From Alkalihalobacillus sp. FSL W8-0930 (GTDB lineage Bacteria; Bacillota; Bacilli; Bacillales; Bacillaceae_D), in contig CP150183.1 in the NCBI GenBank assembly GCA_037965595.1, forward strand, positions 3,224,001 through 3,288,000: 64,000 bases of DNA, read 5' to 3'. Below are positions 43,089 through 54,383 of this stretch, in pieces. The notes under the pieces were generated by a model. That model was not told the origin of the DNA and ran no database searches. It saw only the letters and a program-made list of their open reading frames with translations. How positions within the stretch are numbered: position 1 is the stretch's first letter; the number at the start of each line of letters is the position of its first letter. The position numbers were made by a program, and so were the translations under genes.

Positions 43089-44039
43089 TCAAGAAAAGAA
43101 GGAGCCACCCCGGGTTCGCTTTAATGTGCAAGTAAAGGATGTTTTTTCATACGGAATGGAATGAACAGTAATGCTCCCTTTCATCTGTTCAATCAACCGC
43201 TTAGTGATCGTTAATCCAAGCCCACTTCCTTGGAAATCCTTGTTTCTCGATTCCTCCAATGTAAACATCCGCTCAAAGATTAACTCTTGATCTGATTCGC
43301 GAATACCCGCACCACGATCAAATAATTCAAGGGAGACGGTGGTTTCAGACTCTATTAGCCGAAGTCCGATGACTCCTCCATCTGCTCCGTAACGCAGCGC
43401 ATTAGAGATTAAATTATCAAACACCCGTTTTAGTGCGTCTACATTTGCAAGCACATACACGGCGTGGTCTGGAAGATCAAGTTCCACCTCAAGTCCACGG
43501 CTTTCAATCATGTCATAAAAACGTAGCAGCTGCTGCTTACAGACCTCCGTCGCATTTACTTCAGCGAGCTCGATCTCAACATCCCCTGCCTCAAGCTTCG
43601 CTAGATCAAAAAAGGTTTGAATAAATGCAATCATCTCATTCACTTTTTCTTCCACTTGCGTAAGGATCCGTATACGCTCTGCCTCAGATTGCCCTGGCTG
43701 CATTTGCAGCATTTCCACATACCCTGCAATAACGGTTAACGGTGTTTTCACATCGTGTGAAATGTTTGAGAGCATACGTTTCATGGACTGTTCCATCTGA
43801 ACAAACTGTCCTCTTTGTGCCCTGTTGCTTTCAACAAACTGGTTTAATTGATTTAATAGCTCAATGATCTGTACATCATCGGTTCTTACAAGAAACAGCT
43901 GGCTATCGTCGGAGTGAACCGATTCTTCTAGCTGACGAGTGATCTTTGTAAGCTCTCTTCTTCTCATTCGATTTACATAAGATAGATAGAATATAGCCGC
44001 AATTAATCCCATGATCACCAAGAGTAGAAAGATAATCAT
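43089..44039 (-). CDS. Sensor histidine kinase, YcbM-like
   Basis: A 316-residue kinase with one N-terminal membrane span (about 2-22) and no extracellular domain, so any sensing is in or through the membrane. The phosphorylation site is H95 in SNISHDVKTPL; the ATP lid shows NLISNALRYG, DRGAGI and GSGLGLTI. B. subtilis YcbM is 311 residues. Its ATG overlaps the regulator stop by four bases. It probably reports antibiotic stress or transporter activity to the regulator. Confidence 0.9.
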   Translation of the reverse strand: MIIFLLLVIMGLIAAIFYLSYVNRMRRRELTKITRQLEESVHSDDSQLFLVRTDDVQIIELLNQLNQFVESNRAQRGQFVQMEQSMKRMLSNISHDVKTPLTVIAGYVEMLQMQPGQSEAERIRILTQVEEKVNEMIAFIQTFFDLAKLEAGDVEIELAEVNATEVCKQQLLRFYDMIESRGLEVELDLPDHAVYVLANVDALKRVFDNLISNALRYGADGGVIGLRLIESETTVSLELFDRGAGIRESDQELIFERMFTLEESRNKDFQGSGLGLTITKRLIEQMKGSITVHSIPYEKTSFTCTLKRTRGGSFFS

Positions 44040-44731
44040 TTGAACTCACCAAGCTTGTAGCCAATTCCCCAAACCGTTTTGATATAAGCTGGTTTAGCAA
44101 GATCGTTCTCGATCTTTTCTCGCAATCTGCTTACATGTACATTGATAACATGCTCATCGCCATAATAATGATCGTCCCATACAGCCTGGTAGATTTGCTC
44201 CTTGGTCAGCACCCGCTTTTGATTCTCAAGTAACAGCTTTAAGATCTTCCATTCCTTTGATGTAAGTGAAATCTCATCTCCGTTTTTCCTTACGACCAAT
44301 CCATCCAAGTCCATCTCCAGCTCGTGAACACGAAGGACCGATGGAGTCTGCTCATCACTCTCTTGATACGTTGTAGAACGGCGGATGACTGCTTTTACCC
44401 GCGCTACAAGCTCAATCATAGAGAACGGCTTCGTCACATAATCATCCGCTCCAAATCCTAGACCTAACGCCTTATCCGCATCACCATCCTTGGCTGACAT
44501 AATGATGACTGGTGTATAGCTTTTCTCTCTTAGCTGCTGAAGCACATCCATACCATTTAGCTCAGGTAGCATCAAATCAAGTAAGACTAGATCATAGGAT
44601 TCTTGTCTCATCTTCATCACAGCCTCAGTTCCTGTAAACGCCGTATTCACACGAAACCCTTCATTCACTAGATACGTTCGAACCATGTCGCTAATCGCTC
44701 GGTCATCCTCTACTAACAAAATCTGTCCCAT
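44036..44731 (-). CDS. OmpR-type response regulator, YcbL-like
   Basis: A 231-residue regulator: receiver domain with D9/D10, phosphoacceptor D52 (LVLLDLMLP) and Lys in YVTKPF; then a winged-helix DNA-binding domain (LTSKEWKILKLL, VHVSRLREKIE). First gene of the four-gene set regulator-kinase-ATPase-permease, matching ycbLMNO of B. subtilis in order and sizes. It most likely activates its own transporter genes. Confidence 0.93.
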   Translation of the reverse strand: MGQILLVEDDRAISDMVRTYLVNEGFRVNTAFTGTEAVMKMRQESYDLVLLDLMLPELNGMDVLQQLREKSYTPVIIMSAKDGDADKALGLGFGADDYVTKPFSMIELVARVKAVIRRSTTYQESDEQTPSVLRVHELEMDLDGLVVRKNGDEISLTSKEWKILKLLLENQKRVLTKEQIYQAVWDDHYYGDEHVINVHVSRLREKIENDLAKPAYIKTVWGIGYKLGEFK

Positions 44732-45061
44732 TTCAATAAACGCCTCTTCTCATCATTGTCTGTCTCTTAAAAATAAACCAACCTTCATAACAAAGACAAC
44801 ATAGAGTTTATCCTCTCCTTTTAAACAAACGTTTATTTAGTATTAAAAATAAGATATTGTAAGCGCAACCTCTTAATTCTACGTAAGTGTCATGTCAGAC
44901 TTAGGATGCACTTTTAAGACCAGATCTCAAAATACCTTTCAATCGTCGTGATGCTTTCGTTATACTTTTCGTGGAAGTGCCCACACATTCTTACAGATCA
45001 AACCAAATTTAACCTTACCCTATCAAATACCTAGATTTACTGTTTTTTAAGGAGATGAACC

Positions 45062-45259
45062 ATTATTTTTTATTATCGTTTAACGTTTAACAACGGAAAT
45101 AAATATTACTTTAAGTCAACTACTTATCTTGAAACCCCGCATCGGATTATCCATTTTGCGATTGATAGTGGATTTATGTACAAAAATGATCGAACGCTCG
45201 TTCGAACAGCACGGCGCGTTCGCTCCGATCAAGTCACTGAGCCAGTCAAACGTATTTAA
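45062..45259 (+). CDS. Hidden 65-aa protein with an apparent ATT start
   Basis: AAGGAG is followed seven bases later by ATT ATT TTT TAT TAT CGT and an uninterrupted frame of 65 codons to TAA at 45259. The product looks like a real, compact protein (FNNGNKYYFKS, PHRIIHFAIDSG, RTLVRTARRV). The only ATG in the frame is codon 39, and a stop precedes the ATT by one codon. Either translation starts at AUU, as in infC, or an ATG was lost by mutation. A strong terminator follows 26 bp later. The family is not recognised. Confidence 0.55.
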   Translation: MIFYYRLTFNNGNKYYFKSTTYLETPHRIIHFAIDSGFMYKNDRTLVRTARRVRSDQVTEPVKRI

Positions 45260-45284
45260 ATAAAAACGGGCACTTCCACACATA

Positions 45285-45316
45285 AAAACCAGCCTATCTC
45301 TACATAGGCTGGTTTC
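45285..45316. terminator. Bidirectional terminator between the 65-aa gene and the sortase gene
   Basis: The AAACCAGCCTA/TAGGCTGGTTT stem with an eight-base loop is flanked by A and T runs; the genes converge here. Confidence 0.9.
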
Positions 45317-45324
45317 TGTTTCCC

Positions 45325-45924
45325 TTATACGGCTTGCGCTTCCTCAATAATCTCTAAAAGCACACCCTTCACAATTAACCGTTGCTCCCCCGACAACGTG
45401 CATGTAATCAATGTAATTTCCGCTTCATCTGAATCATCGAGCACATCTAGTTGAGTAGGCTCAACGATTGAGATGCTGTTCACTTCATACACATACGTTT
45501 TTCCATCGGAAGTTAAACGAACTTCATCCCCATCACTTACGTTTGAAAGTTGTCTGAAATGACGATCTCCACGATACCCGCGATGACCGGCAATGCTGAA
45601 GTTTCCGTCTCCAGGTGTTTGATTCGGATTGATCTGAGTTAAAGCAAGGGCGAGATTTTCTTCTGTCGTTTCTCCGAGAACATATTGTTTAAGCTCAATA
45701 GAAGGAATTTCAAGCGTCTTAACCTCTTTTAATTCTTCCTCTGTCCACTGTGTAGTCAGCTCCTGGCTTGATCCATGGAGAGGATCCACTTCAAGTGAGG
45801 CAAGTGCGCCTTCAAGTGCCGATACACCTTTTGTTTGCTGCCACTCATGGTAGAGAGGAATGGAGACAAACACCATTCCTACTACGATGAGAGCAAGCCC
45901 GATTAGTGACTTCCCTTTTCTCAA
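45325..45924 (-). CDS. Sortase
   Basis: A 199-residue membrane-anchored transpeptidase that links LPxTG proteins to the wall. One N-terminal span (8-25), then the catalytic domain with His in SIAGHRGY, Cys in LITCTLSG and Arg in EQRLIVKG. It begins with TTG (MRKGKS) after GGGAG. It starts 9 bp after the stop of the giant LPQTG protein and is probably dedicated to it. Size and sequence suit the small housekeeping-independent types (class D-like); the class call is tentative. Confidence 0.92.
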   Translation of the reverse strand: MRKGKSLIGLALIVVGMVFVSIPLYHEWQQTKGVSALEGALASLEVDPLHGSSQELTTQWTEEELKEVKTLEIPSIELKQYVLGETTEENLALALTQINPNQTPGDGNFSIAGHRGYRGDRHFRQLSNVSDGDEVRLTSDGKTYVYEVNSISIVEPTQLDVLDDSDEAEITLITCTLSGEQRLIVKGVLLEIIEEAQAV

Positions 45925-45933
45925 GAGAGCTCC

Positions 45934-48900
45934 CTACTTTCCGGTTACTTTTCTTGAACGTCTGCTTTGAATCATCACTCCCGCTCCAATCAGAATGAGT
46001 AGCACCCCTGCAAAAAGATACATGAGATAAGCTTGCTCTCCTGTTTGAGGAAGAGTACCTGCTTTTGATCCTGACGCCGGAGTGGCTGCTCCTGCTTTCG
46101 GACCGTTCACTACAGGAACAATATTGTTCTGACCGTTGTTCCCTGTATTGTTTGATGGAGCTGGTGGCTCAGTAGGTTCACCAGGTGTCCCAGGTGTTTC
46201 TGGTGTTTCTGGTGTTTCTGGTGTTTCTGGTGTTTCTGGTGTTTCTGGTGTTTCTGGTGTTTCTGGTGTTTCTGGTGTTTCTGGTGTTTCTGGTGTTTCT
46301 GGTGTTTCTGGTGTTTCTGGTGTTTCTGGTGTTTCTGGTGTTTCTGGTGTTTCTGGTGTTTCTGGTGTTTCTGGTTCACACGGATTTCCTGGCTCTCCTG
46401 GTTCTCCTGGCTCTCCTGGGTTACCCGGCTCCCCTGGTTCTCCTGGTTCTCCTGGGTTACCCGGCTCTCCTGGCTCTCCTGGTTCTCCTGGGTTACCCGG
46501 CTCTCCCGGCTCTCCTGGCTCTCCCGGCTCTCCTGGTTCACACGGATTTTCTGGTTCTACTGGCTCACACGGATTCCCTGGTTCTCCTGGCTCTCCTGGT
46601 TCTCCTGGTTCTCCAGGGTTACCCGGTTCCCCTGGTTCTCCCGGTTCTCCTGGCTCTCCCGGTTCTCCTGGATTCCCCGGCACGCAAGGTTCTTCTGGTA
46701 CTTCTGGTGTACGTGCATTTGTAATGATGCGTTCGATGACTTCGGTGCTGGCCACCCCAACCTCAATCACATGTCGAGTTGGGTCTAGCTCATAACCTGT
46801 TGGTGCTTGTGTTTCGATTAACACATAGGTTCCTGGTGCAAGTTGTTCTTGGAATTCTCCATTTTCATCTGTCTGTAAATAGCCTTTAATGATGTTCCCA
46901 TTTTCATCTTCTAAACGGAAAATCGCTCCTTCGAGTGTACGCTGTTCGTCGTTCTCATCCACTTTAACAATTTTTACCGTTCCCTGTTGTAGTGTGTTTT
47001 CAAATGTCTTTTCTACAACGGTTTGCTGGTTCTTCTCAATCGTAAATGTGATTGGTGTTTCGTCTAATTCATAATGCTCTGGTGCTTTGGTTTCCACTAA
47101 TTGATAGTTTCCTGGTGCAAGCTGATCAAGTTTCAGCTGTCCGTTCTTATCTGTCACTAAGCCTGTTTCAAGCTCAGTACCTTCTCCATCAAGCAATGTA
47201 AATTCAGCGCCTGTGAGCGTTACATTAGGATCAACCGAATCTACCTTCTCCAATACAAATGATCCTGGAGTCAGTGTATTTTCCGCTTGCAGCACAAGTG
47301 CGGCATCCTGACTTTTCACCACTTCAAATGCAATTGGTGCATCGTCTAGTACATATCCAACTGGTGCTTTCACTTCGACAAACTGATAGCTGCCTGGCTT
47401 CAAATCACTTACGGCAATTCGTCCATTCTCATCTGTCGTTAGTGATTCAATGACCACATCTCCATCAGATGTTTCCAATCGGAACTCTGCTCCCTCAAGG
47501 GCTGAACCATCAACACTATCGACTTTTTCAAGAACAACGCCGCCCTTCGCAAGTGTGTTCTCTGCCGTAATGACAACCGCTTCTTCTTGCCCTTTTTCTA
47601 CAACCACTTCATACTCTGATTCTTCTAGCACATAGTGCTCAGGTGCTTTCGTTTCCACAAAATAATACGTGCCTAGAACAAGCCCATCCACCACGATGCG
47701 TCCAAACTCATTTGTTACTAGATTTTCGTGGACTGTCTCGCGATCAGCGTTTTCTAACGTAAACTCCGCTCCAGCCAGTGTGACCTCTGGATTGTCAGCA
47801 TCTACCTTTACAAGCGCCACAGAACCTGGTGCAAGTGTATTGGTAAATGACTTTTCAGCCACGGTTTGCTGACCTTTTTCAATTGTAAAAATGATTGGTG
47901 TTTCGTTTAATACATAGTTCGTTGGTGCTTTGGTTTCAACTAATTGATAATCACCCGGAGGTAAGTTCTCAATGGTTAACTGACCATTTTCATCGGTTGT
48001 GAGACCTGTTTGAAGCTCTTCACCTGACTCATCAAGTAGCTTGAATTCTGCTCCTGCAAGTGTCAGTGACTCATCAACAGAATCTACTTTAGATAATGTA
48101 AATGATCCTGGTGTTAATGTGTTTTCCTTCGTAAGCGTTGGTACCTCAGCTTGACTGCGCTCAACGGTTACTGGAATTGGCGTTGCATCCAGCTCATATC
48201 CAAATGGTGCTTCAACTTCCACTACCACGTACTCACCTGGTAATACATTTGCGAAGTTCACTACGCCTTCTTCATTTGTCACTTCTGTAGCGACTATAGC
48301 CCCATTTTGATCTTGAAGCTCAAAAACAGCTCCAGGTAGGACGATAGAAGAATTGAGACTGTCGGTTTTCACTAATGACACCTGACCGCGAATCAGTTCA
48401 TTGGTGACCGGCACTTTTTCTACTGTCGTTGTTTCACTACGTTTAATTTCAAACGGAATTGGTGTTGCATCTACTTCAAAATCCGTTGGTGCTTTTGTTT
48501 CAACAAAGTAATAGCTTCCTGGTGCAAGACCTTCCACAACCAGTTTGCCTTCCTCGTTTGTCACAAGATCTTTTTGTACAAGATTACTCTCTGCATCAAA
48601 CAAGCTAAATGTTGCTCCTGCTAGCGTTTCGCTTGAATCATGTTTGTTCACTTTAATCAATTCAACTGATCCCGGAACGAGCGTGTTTGTTGCTTTAACC
48701 ACTTTCACTTCTTCTTGACTCTTTATTATTTCAAATGGATATGGTTCATCATTCAGTACATAATCAGCTGGTGCTTTGATCTCTACAAACTGATACGATC
48801 CCGGCTTCAGCCCTTCGACTACAATGCGTCCATTCCCATCTGTGACGAGTGTTTCTTCAATTACTCTCCCATCTGATGTTTCTAAGCGGAACTCAGCTCC

Positions 48901-51900
48901 CGCAAGCTTCTCACCTGATCCATCGTCTTCTTTTTCAAGAACAACAGATCCAGTTTTTAGCTTGTTCTCAGCCGTAAACGTTGCTGCATCCTCTTGGCCT
49001 TTTTCGACCTTCACTTCAATCTTTGATGCATCTAGCTCATAATCAGTCGGTGCTTTGGTTTCTACGAAATAGTAGGTACCCGGCGCAAGATCTCCGACCA
49101 CAATCCGACCGTTCTCATCTGTGACAAGATCTTCTTTAATGACCTCATCATCCGCGTCTACAAGTTTGAATTCTGCTCCAGCTAGCGTAACCGCCTCATC
49201 ATCAGCATCTACCTTCACTAAAGCAACGGAACCTGGATTTAATGTGTTTGTGACTGGAACAAGTTCAATTTTCACTTGCCCACGATCAATCGTAAACGAG
49301 ATGTGCTCTCTATTTTCTTGATAAAAATCAGGTGCACTTGTTTCAACAAAGTAATAGTCGCCTGGCTTCAGGTCATGAACCTCAAGCTGCCCATTCTCAT
49401 CTGTCACAAGCTCAGTTTGAAGCTCTTCTCCACCACTTGTGAATAGGCTAAATACGGCTCCTGCAAGTGCTGTGCCATCCTTGTCATCTGTTTTCTCAAG
49501 TAAAACAGATCCCGGTGTCAGGTAGTTCTTCACTGTTTCCTCAAACTGTACCTTAGTCTTTTCACTTGGTTTAATCTCAAATGCAATTGGGTCTTTCAGC
49601 TTCTCATAATTCGCAGGTGCTTGCGTTTCAACCAGCTCGTATTTACCTGGTGCAAGGCCTGTAATTTCAAGATGTCCAGCTGCATTGGTTTCAAGTCCTT
49701 CGCGTAGCGCGTTGCCCTTTTCATCTAATAGAGTAAACACAGCCCCAGCAAGAGCCGAGTGATCCTCTCCATCTACCTTCTTGATTTTCGCACTACCAGT
49801 AATAAGCGTGTTTTTCTTATCTGGTAGCTTCACAGTCTCTGTTTCTCCAGCCTTCACTGTGAAATCAATTGGTGTGTTATCAAGCTGATAGTGTTGTGGT
49901 GCCTGTGTTTCAATCAATTGATAGGTGCCCGGTCGAAGATTTGTCAGCTCAACCACACCATTTTCGTTAGACTTCACATCCTCCTGTACCACTTGACCAT
50001 CTTTCGTAACGAGCTTAAAGACTGCTGCTTCTAGTCCATCGCCAGTCACTGAGTCGATTTTCTTTAGTGTTGCAGATCCTTTTTGAATTTCATTGGTTTT
50101 CTGAACCTTTGTTACTTCTGTTTGTTTCTCTTCAATGTTAAATTCAATCGGTTTGTCATCTAATACATAGTCTTGCGGTGCTTTTGTTTCAATGAAGCGG
50201 TAAGTCCCTTTTTCAAGATCCTCGTAGAATATTTTTCCCTCTTCTACTTTCAGGTTCCGAGATACGACTTCCCACTTATCACCTTGTTTCTTTTCTAAGG
50301 TGAACTCTGCACCATTTAGCGCTTCTTTTGTTTCTTGGTCTACTTTTGTGAGTTCGACGTGTCTAGTAATCTTCTTGTTTTTAACCTTAAATGGTTTTTT
50401 TGTATCTTTGGTAAATTCGATGGTTTTTCCATTTTTCTCGTCAATCCCGACCGCATATCCTTCTGGTGCCTGGTCTTCCTTCAGGATATACGTATCGTAA
50501 CGAAGGTTGTTAAAGCGGACAATGCCATCCTTACCAGTTGTACCAGTGCGCAGAGCGAATTCTCCTGTGCGATCATAAAGAGTAAATGTTGCTTCTGGTA
50601 ACACTTTACCAGTCTTAGCATCTATCTTCTTCACTTCGATATTTCCGCGTTCTCCGCTTCCCGAACCGCCACCTGTTGTGAGATTTACTTTAATGCTTTT
50701 ATTTGATTCCACCATCTCATTAGTAATTTGTTCACCATTAAACTTAGCTTTGTTCGTAAGAGTCTCTCCATCAACTGCGTCGATATACGATTGATACTCT
50801 AAAATGTAGGCAGATGTCATTCTGTGTTTAAACGAAAGCTCAAAACGTTGCGATCCATCATCTTCTGTTTTGATCACAAGATTGTAATCCTCGCCTTCCT
50901 TAAGCACATCGCCCTTAGAAACATTTCCATTCGTATCAACGTTTGTTGCATACAGCTTAAATGATTCCTTCACTAAGCTTTGCTTACTGCTCTGTTCATC
51001 ACTTACGACAGCATTGGATACAGTTGATTGAGCAAAATTAATATCAATCTTCCAGTTGATCATTGCACCATTCTGTCCGCCGGTCTTGTTGACGTAACTG
51101 CCACCATGGTTGATGCTAACACGTGCGTCGAGGTTAAAGACTTGATCTCTACTTGTGACAACGGCACGGTTATCATAGTGACTAACGATTAGTTGTTCAT
51201 CCAGGCTTGTTTTGTAATCAATCCAATAGGAATCAGATCGTTCACCCGGGAATGTCACAACAAACTCGTTACCTTCTACTTTTAATTGATAGTCTTTACC
51301 TTCTGTTAATAAGTCTCCTTTACTAACACCATTTCCACCGCCAGTTAATTTCATTTTATAGACGGTAATCGTTTCAGGAAGTAGCTTTTGACCACCCTGG
51401 ATTTCATCTCTCACTTCGATATCCTTCAGATTTTTGAGGTCGTAGTTCACACCGACTTCCCAAGAAATTTCTTTGGTTGTGGCGTTGTATCTACCGTTTT
51501 TAAAGCCATTGTTACGTGTGTAACGATCCGGGTCAAAACGTGCATGTGCATCCTTCTTTACTGTTTCACCCTTCTCGTTAACCCATGTTACTTTTGCTTG
51601 GTTTTCAAACTCCCCGTTTTTATTCGTTAACCCATCATAACGAAAATCTGTTTCATAGGAAATTTCGTAAGGGACTTTAACAGGATCTTTAAAGGTAAGA
51701 GTAAACCCTGTATCTTCATTTACAGTAAAGAAATAGTCTTGATCTTTTACTAGGAACTCACCGGTTTCTATTTTTTTAATTCTAATCGTATCTTTGAATT
51801 CATCTGTTCTTAACGTTAATCCCTTGTTTAGGAACGTATCGTGAATGACCACTTCTCTCATCTCATAGGAATCACGGTTCAACCCAATGTTCCATCTTGC

Positions 51901-54009
51901 TGTTTTGTTGGTGTAGTTGATGTGAGAATGCCATTTGTTAATGACTTCTTGGTTGGTCCATTGTCTTCCTGTTCCTGTTTCACCGCCATTGGTTACTGTA
52001 TTTACAAGTTCTTTTGAATCAATCTGACGTTCTTTTGATTTTGTTTTATACGTGATTTTATATGCATTCTGAATATCTTCGGTAAATTGAAGGTCGAATC
52101 CATCATTAGTCGGGATCACAGAGTAGTTTGTTACGACCTTTTTTTCTCCTTCTCCACCGTTTTCGTTAATTGTTACTTCTTCTACTTTTACCGAATCACT
52201 TATTAATTCATGTGAATCCGGTAAAACATCTGCCAGCAGTGCATCCTTTTGATTAATGGATCGCTCATTATAGTTGTACATGATTTCCCATGTGACAGTT
52301 TGACTGTTCGAGTTATAGCTAGCATTTCGCTTTTCTAAAGCTTTACCACGTCTTGTCTCCACAGTCGCGTGTGCTTTTAACTCACCCTGATCACTAGTCA
52401 ACACAACATCATTCTTGTACTGTGTCGCCACACGGTCTGTAATGGCCGTTTCATACACCACTCGGTACGCATGCTTTAACTCTTCGTTAAACGAAATCTC
52501 AACCTTCTCTTCGTTCACTGTATACTTACTTGAATCAAGCTCTTCACCCTGACTCACGCTACCATCTACGTTTACGTTTAACTTGTAAACTTTCACTGTA
52601 CCAGGTGAGAGTGTTAGATTTTCTCCCAAAGTATCCTTTAAAGTAGCTTCTTTTAGCGTGGACAGCGACTTATTAAAATCAACGGTCCAACTGATGTTCT
52701 GTGCATTGTACGCACGATCCGCTGTTCCTTTTTTACTAAGATCTGCGCCCTTTGGTGTTTCGAATAAAACAGGAATCGTTTTAATCACTTGATCAAAGAT
52801 TTTAAAGACAATCTCTCGTTCCACCGTACCTTCAAGCTTCTCAGTGATTTTCGTTTGGAAATACAAGGTACCTTTAATATTTGATAATTGTTCAATGGTT
52901 TCATTAAATGTGACAACGACTGTGTTATCCATTGCCAGCGTAAATGTACCAACACTGTCTCCATCAAAGTCCAAATTACCAGATACTACGTTAAAGACTT
53001 CAAACTCTTCTGGTAATTCAAATGTGAAGGTGGACCCACTCGCGTATCCATGTCCGTTTGGCAGTTCCCAGTTCATATAGATGTTCGCGACACTTCCACG
53101 CACTGGACGATAATCCGGATTGTCATCACGGTGAATTGGTTTACCTTCCGCATTTTTCAGTTCAACATTTGTGATGATATTTTCCGTAATCTCAGTCACA
53201 ACCGCCGCAGCTGCAATGGAGACTTCTTCGTCTTCAGCCTCTTCTGCTTCTTGCTCTTCTTTTGTTGCTTCAGCTGACTCATCGCCTTCAGCTTCTTCCT
53301 CTTTCACTTCTTCTTCAGCTGCTTCTTCCTGCTCTTCTTCTTTTACTTTTTCTTCAGCTGCTTCTTCCTGCTCTTCTTCTTTTACTTCCTCTTCAGCTGC
53401 TTCTTCTTGCGCTTCCTCTTTTACTTCTTCTTCTTCAGCTGCTTCTTGCTCTTCTTCTTTTACTTCTTCCTCAGCAGCCTCTTCTTCCACTGCTTCTTCC
53501 TCAACCACTTCTTCAAACGTAACATTCAACTTTTGTTCATCCGTGCTCCATTTGAATAAAAGGTCTTGTGCGCCGCTAAGCTCTTCTACCTTTTCCTCAT
53601 TCCACTTGGAGTCTAAGCTGATGACGCCAACAAACGCTGCCTCTTGAGGGAGAATGGTCAATGCAATCTTCTGGTTGACCACTTCATAGGTACCGATGAC
53701 GGTTCCATCTTCTGTATGTAAATCACCTGATGTTTCCCCTGTTAGAGTCACTTCTTGCGGAACCTCTACTTCTTCTGTCCCGTCGTTCTCACTTGCCTCA
53801 CTAGAAACGTTAATCAGTGTCTTAAATGCATCTTCTTTTGAGACGGTTTGCTCCTGGAGCGATGTCTCTTCCCCATTCACCAAATCAACCTCTACATTGA
53901 GCTCGTTCGGATTGTCTGATTCCTCAGCCAATGCAATGCCCGAGCTTGCAAGTACGGGTTGAAAAACAAAAAGGAGAGCGAGTAGGAGTATCATCCCTTT
54001 TTTCTTCAT
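45934..54009 (-). CDS. Giant LPQTG wall-anchored adhesin with 14 prealbumin-like repeats
   Basis: A 2691-residue surface protein. Layout: signal peptide (1-28); acidic region with [11 protein letters not shown] repeats (about 165-265); collagen-binding-type adhesive domain (about 275-420); several related Cna A-like beta modules to about 1115; then 14 SpaA/Cna-B domains (about 1120-2420), each with a Lys in KVD, Glu in VETKAP-type text and a closing N, the residues that form internal isopeptide bonds; a collagen-like GEP/GNP region with a few Cys; 20 PET repeats; and LPQTG (2653-2657) with membrane span and RRSRK tail. It starts after AAGGAGG. It likely mediates attachment and stands far out from the cell. 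The sortase gene follows. Confidence 0.95.
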   Translation of the reverse strand: MKKKGMILLLALLFVFQPVLASSGIALAEESDNPNELNVEVDLVNGEETSLQEQTVSKEDAFKTLINVSSEASENDGTEEVEVPQEVTLTGETSGDLHTEDGTVIGTYEVVNQKIALTILPQEAAFVGVISLDSKWNEEKVEELSGAQDLLFKWSTDEQKLNVTFEEVVEEEAVEEEAAEEEVKEEEQEAAEEEEVKEEAQEEAAEEEVKEEEQEEAAEEKVKEEEQEEAAEEEVKEEEAEGDESAEATKEEQEAEEAEDEEVSIAAAAVVTEITENIITNVELKNAEGKPIHRDDNPDYRPVRGSVANIYMNWELPNGHGYASGSTFTFELPEEFEVFNVVSGNLDFDGDSVGTFTLAMDNTVVVTFNETIEQLSNIKGTLYFQTKITEKLEGTVEREIVFKIFDQVIKTIPVLFETPKGADLSKKGTADRAYNAQNISWTVDFNKSLSTLKEATLKDTLGENLTLSPGTVKVYKLNVNVDGSVSQGEELDSSKYTVNEEKVEISFNEELKHAYRVVYETAITDRVATQYKNDVVLTSDQGELKAHATVETRRGKALEKRNASYNSNSQTVTWEIMYNYNERSINQKDALLADVLPDSHELISDSVKVEEVTINENGGEGEKKVVTNYSVIPTNDGFDLQFTEDIQNAYKITYKTKSKERQIDSKELVNTVTNGGETGTGRQWTNQEVINKWHSHINYTNKTARWNIGLNRDSYEMREVVIHDTFLNKGLTLRTDEFKDTIRIKKIETGEFLVKDQDYFFTVNEDTGFTLTFKDPVKVPYEISYETDFRYDGLTNKNGEFENQAKVTWVNEKGETVKKDAHARFDPDRYTRNNGFKNGRYNATTKEISWEVGVNYDLKNLKDIEVRDEIQGGQKLLPETITVYKMKLTGGGNGVSKGDLLTEGKDYQLKVEGNEFVVTFPGERSDSYWIDYKTSLDEQLIVSHYDNRAVVTSRDQVFNLDARVSINHGGSYVNKTGGQNGAMINWKIDINFAQSTVSNAVVSDEQSSKQSLVKESFKLYATNVDTNGNVSKGDVLKEGEDYNLVIKTEDDGSQRFELSFKHRMTSAYILEYQSYIDAVDGETLTNKAKFNGEQITNEMVESNKSIKVNLTTGGGSGSGERGNIEVKKIDAKTGKVLPEATFTLYDRTGEFALRTGTTGKDGIVRFNNLRYDTYILKEDQAPEGYAVGIDEKNGKTIEFTKDTKKPFKVKNKKITRHVELTKVDQETKEALNGAEFTLEKKQGDKWEVVSRNLKVEEGKIFYEDLEKGTYRFIETKAPQDYVLDDKPIEFNIEEKQTEVTKVQKTNEIQKGSATLKKIDSVTGDGLEAAVFKLVTKDGQVVQEDVKSNENGVVELTNLRPGTYQLIETQAPQHYQLDNTPIDFTVKAGETETVKLPDKKNTLITGSAKIKKVDGEDHSALAGAVFTLLDEKGNALREGLETNAAGHLEITGLAPGKYELVETQAPANYEKLKDPIAFEIKPSEKTKVQFEETVKNYLTPGSVLLEKTDDKDGTALAGAVFSLFTSGGEELQTELVTDENGQLEVHDLKPGDYYFVETSAPDFYQENREHISFTIDRGQVKIELVPVTNTLNPGSVALVKVDADDEAVTLAGAEFKLVDADDEVIKEDLVTDENGRIVVGDLAPGTYYFVETKAPTDYELDASKIEVKVEKGQEDAATFTAENKLKTGSVVLEKEDDGSGEKLAGAEFRLETSDGRVIEETLVTDGNGRIVVEGLKPGSYQFVEIKAPADYVLNDEPYPFEIIKSQEEVKVVKATNTLVPGSVELIKVNKHDSSETLAGATFSLFDAESNLVQKDLVTNEEGKLVVEGLAPGSYYFVETKAPTDFEVDATPIPFEIKRSETTTVEKVPVTNELIRGQVSLVKTDSLNSSIVLPGAVFELQDQNGAIVATEVTNEEGVVNFANVLPGEYVVVEVEAPFGYELDATPIPVTVERSQAEVPTLTKENTLTPGSFTLSKVDSVDESLTLAGAEFKLLDESGEELQTGLTTDENGQLTIENLPPGDYQLVETKAPTNYVLNETPIIFTIEKGQQTVAEKSFTNTLAPGSVALVKVDADNPEVTLAGAEFTLENADRETVHENLVTNEFGRIVVDGLVLGTYYFVETKAPEHYVLEESEYEVVVEKGQEEAVVITAENTLAKGGVVLEKVDSVDGSALEGAEFRLETSDGDVVIESLTTDENGRIAVSDLKPGSYQFVEVKAPVGYVLDDAPIAFEVVKSQDAALVLQAENTLTPGSFVLEKVDSVDPNVTLTGAEFTLLDGEGTELETGLVTDKNGQLKLDQLAPGNYQLVETKAPEHYELDETPITFTIEKNQQTVVEKTFENTLQQGTVKIVKVDENDEQRTLEGAIFRLEDENGNIIKGYLQTDENGEFQEQLAPGTYVLIETQAPTGYELDPTRHVIEVGVASTEVIERIITNARTPEVPEEPCVPGNPGEPGEPGEPGEPGEPGNPGEPGEPGEPGEPGNPCEPVEPENPCEPGEPGEPGEPGEPGNPGEPGEPGEPGNPGEPGEPGEPGNPGEPGEPGEPGNPCEPETPETPETPETPETPETPETPETPETPETPETPETPETPETPETPETPETPETPETPETPGTPGEPTEPPAPSNNTGNNGQNNIVPVVNGPKAGAATPASGSKAGTLPQTGEQAYLMYLFAGVLLILIGAGVMIQSRRSRKVTGK
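46193..46372. repeat. Perfect 9-bp repeat, 20 copies (PET region)
   Basis: Twenty uninterrupted copies of ggtgtttct encode the Pro-Glu-Thr repeat before the LPQTG anchor. Copy changes keep the frame and would alter the length of the wall-spanning stalk. Confidence 0.95.
46381..46680. repeat. Collagen-like Gly-Glu-Pro repeat region
   Basis: Nine-base ggctctcct/ggttctcct units with regular GNP interruptions encode a collagen-like GEPGEPGNP tract with NPCEP insertions. On the opposite strand it makes long meaningless open frames. Confidence 0.9.
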
Positions 54010-54297
54010 ATATCTTCCTCCTTATTAAGTTTTCAGACTTATTATAATTGCACAAATTTCACCAGAATAGCATTACTTTTGAACTTGATGTAATCGGTTA
54101 CTTAGACCTATTCATTTTTTCGAATCTTAAGTCGATTTGCTTATTACTTCCACATTTCCTCTGCATTTTACAGATCTTACTAATCAGGTACTATAGACCG
54201 ATACTATATACCCATTTAAGAAAAACATAAAAAAAGAACGAATTCTGATCAGAGAATCCTCGAAATCGGGACCATCCTCTCAAAATTTAGAACCGAA

Positions 54298-54324
54298 TTA
54301 ATCTATTCATTTTTAAGCCGATAT
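54298..54324 (+). promoter_or_regulatory. Sigma-D promoter of the chemotaxis receptor
   Basis: TTAA, 15 bases, then a perfect GCCGATAT, 60 bases before the receptor start. Confidence 0.8.
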
Positions 54325-54383
54325 ATACCATAATTCGAATTCTTTTTTCGAAGAAACTAAGAGAGAAAGAGAGTGATAGGTGG

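Noticed and set aside
46136..46795. Long plus-strand frames of GVS and FLV repeats
   Set aside because: They are the reverse side of the adhesin's PET and GEP repeats, with no ribosome site.
53171..53647. Serine-rich plus-strand frames opposite the adhesin start
   Set aside because: Reverse reading of the Glu-rich acidic region of the adhesin.
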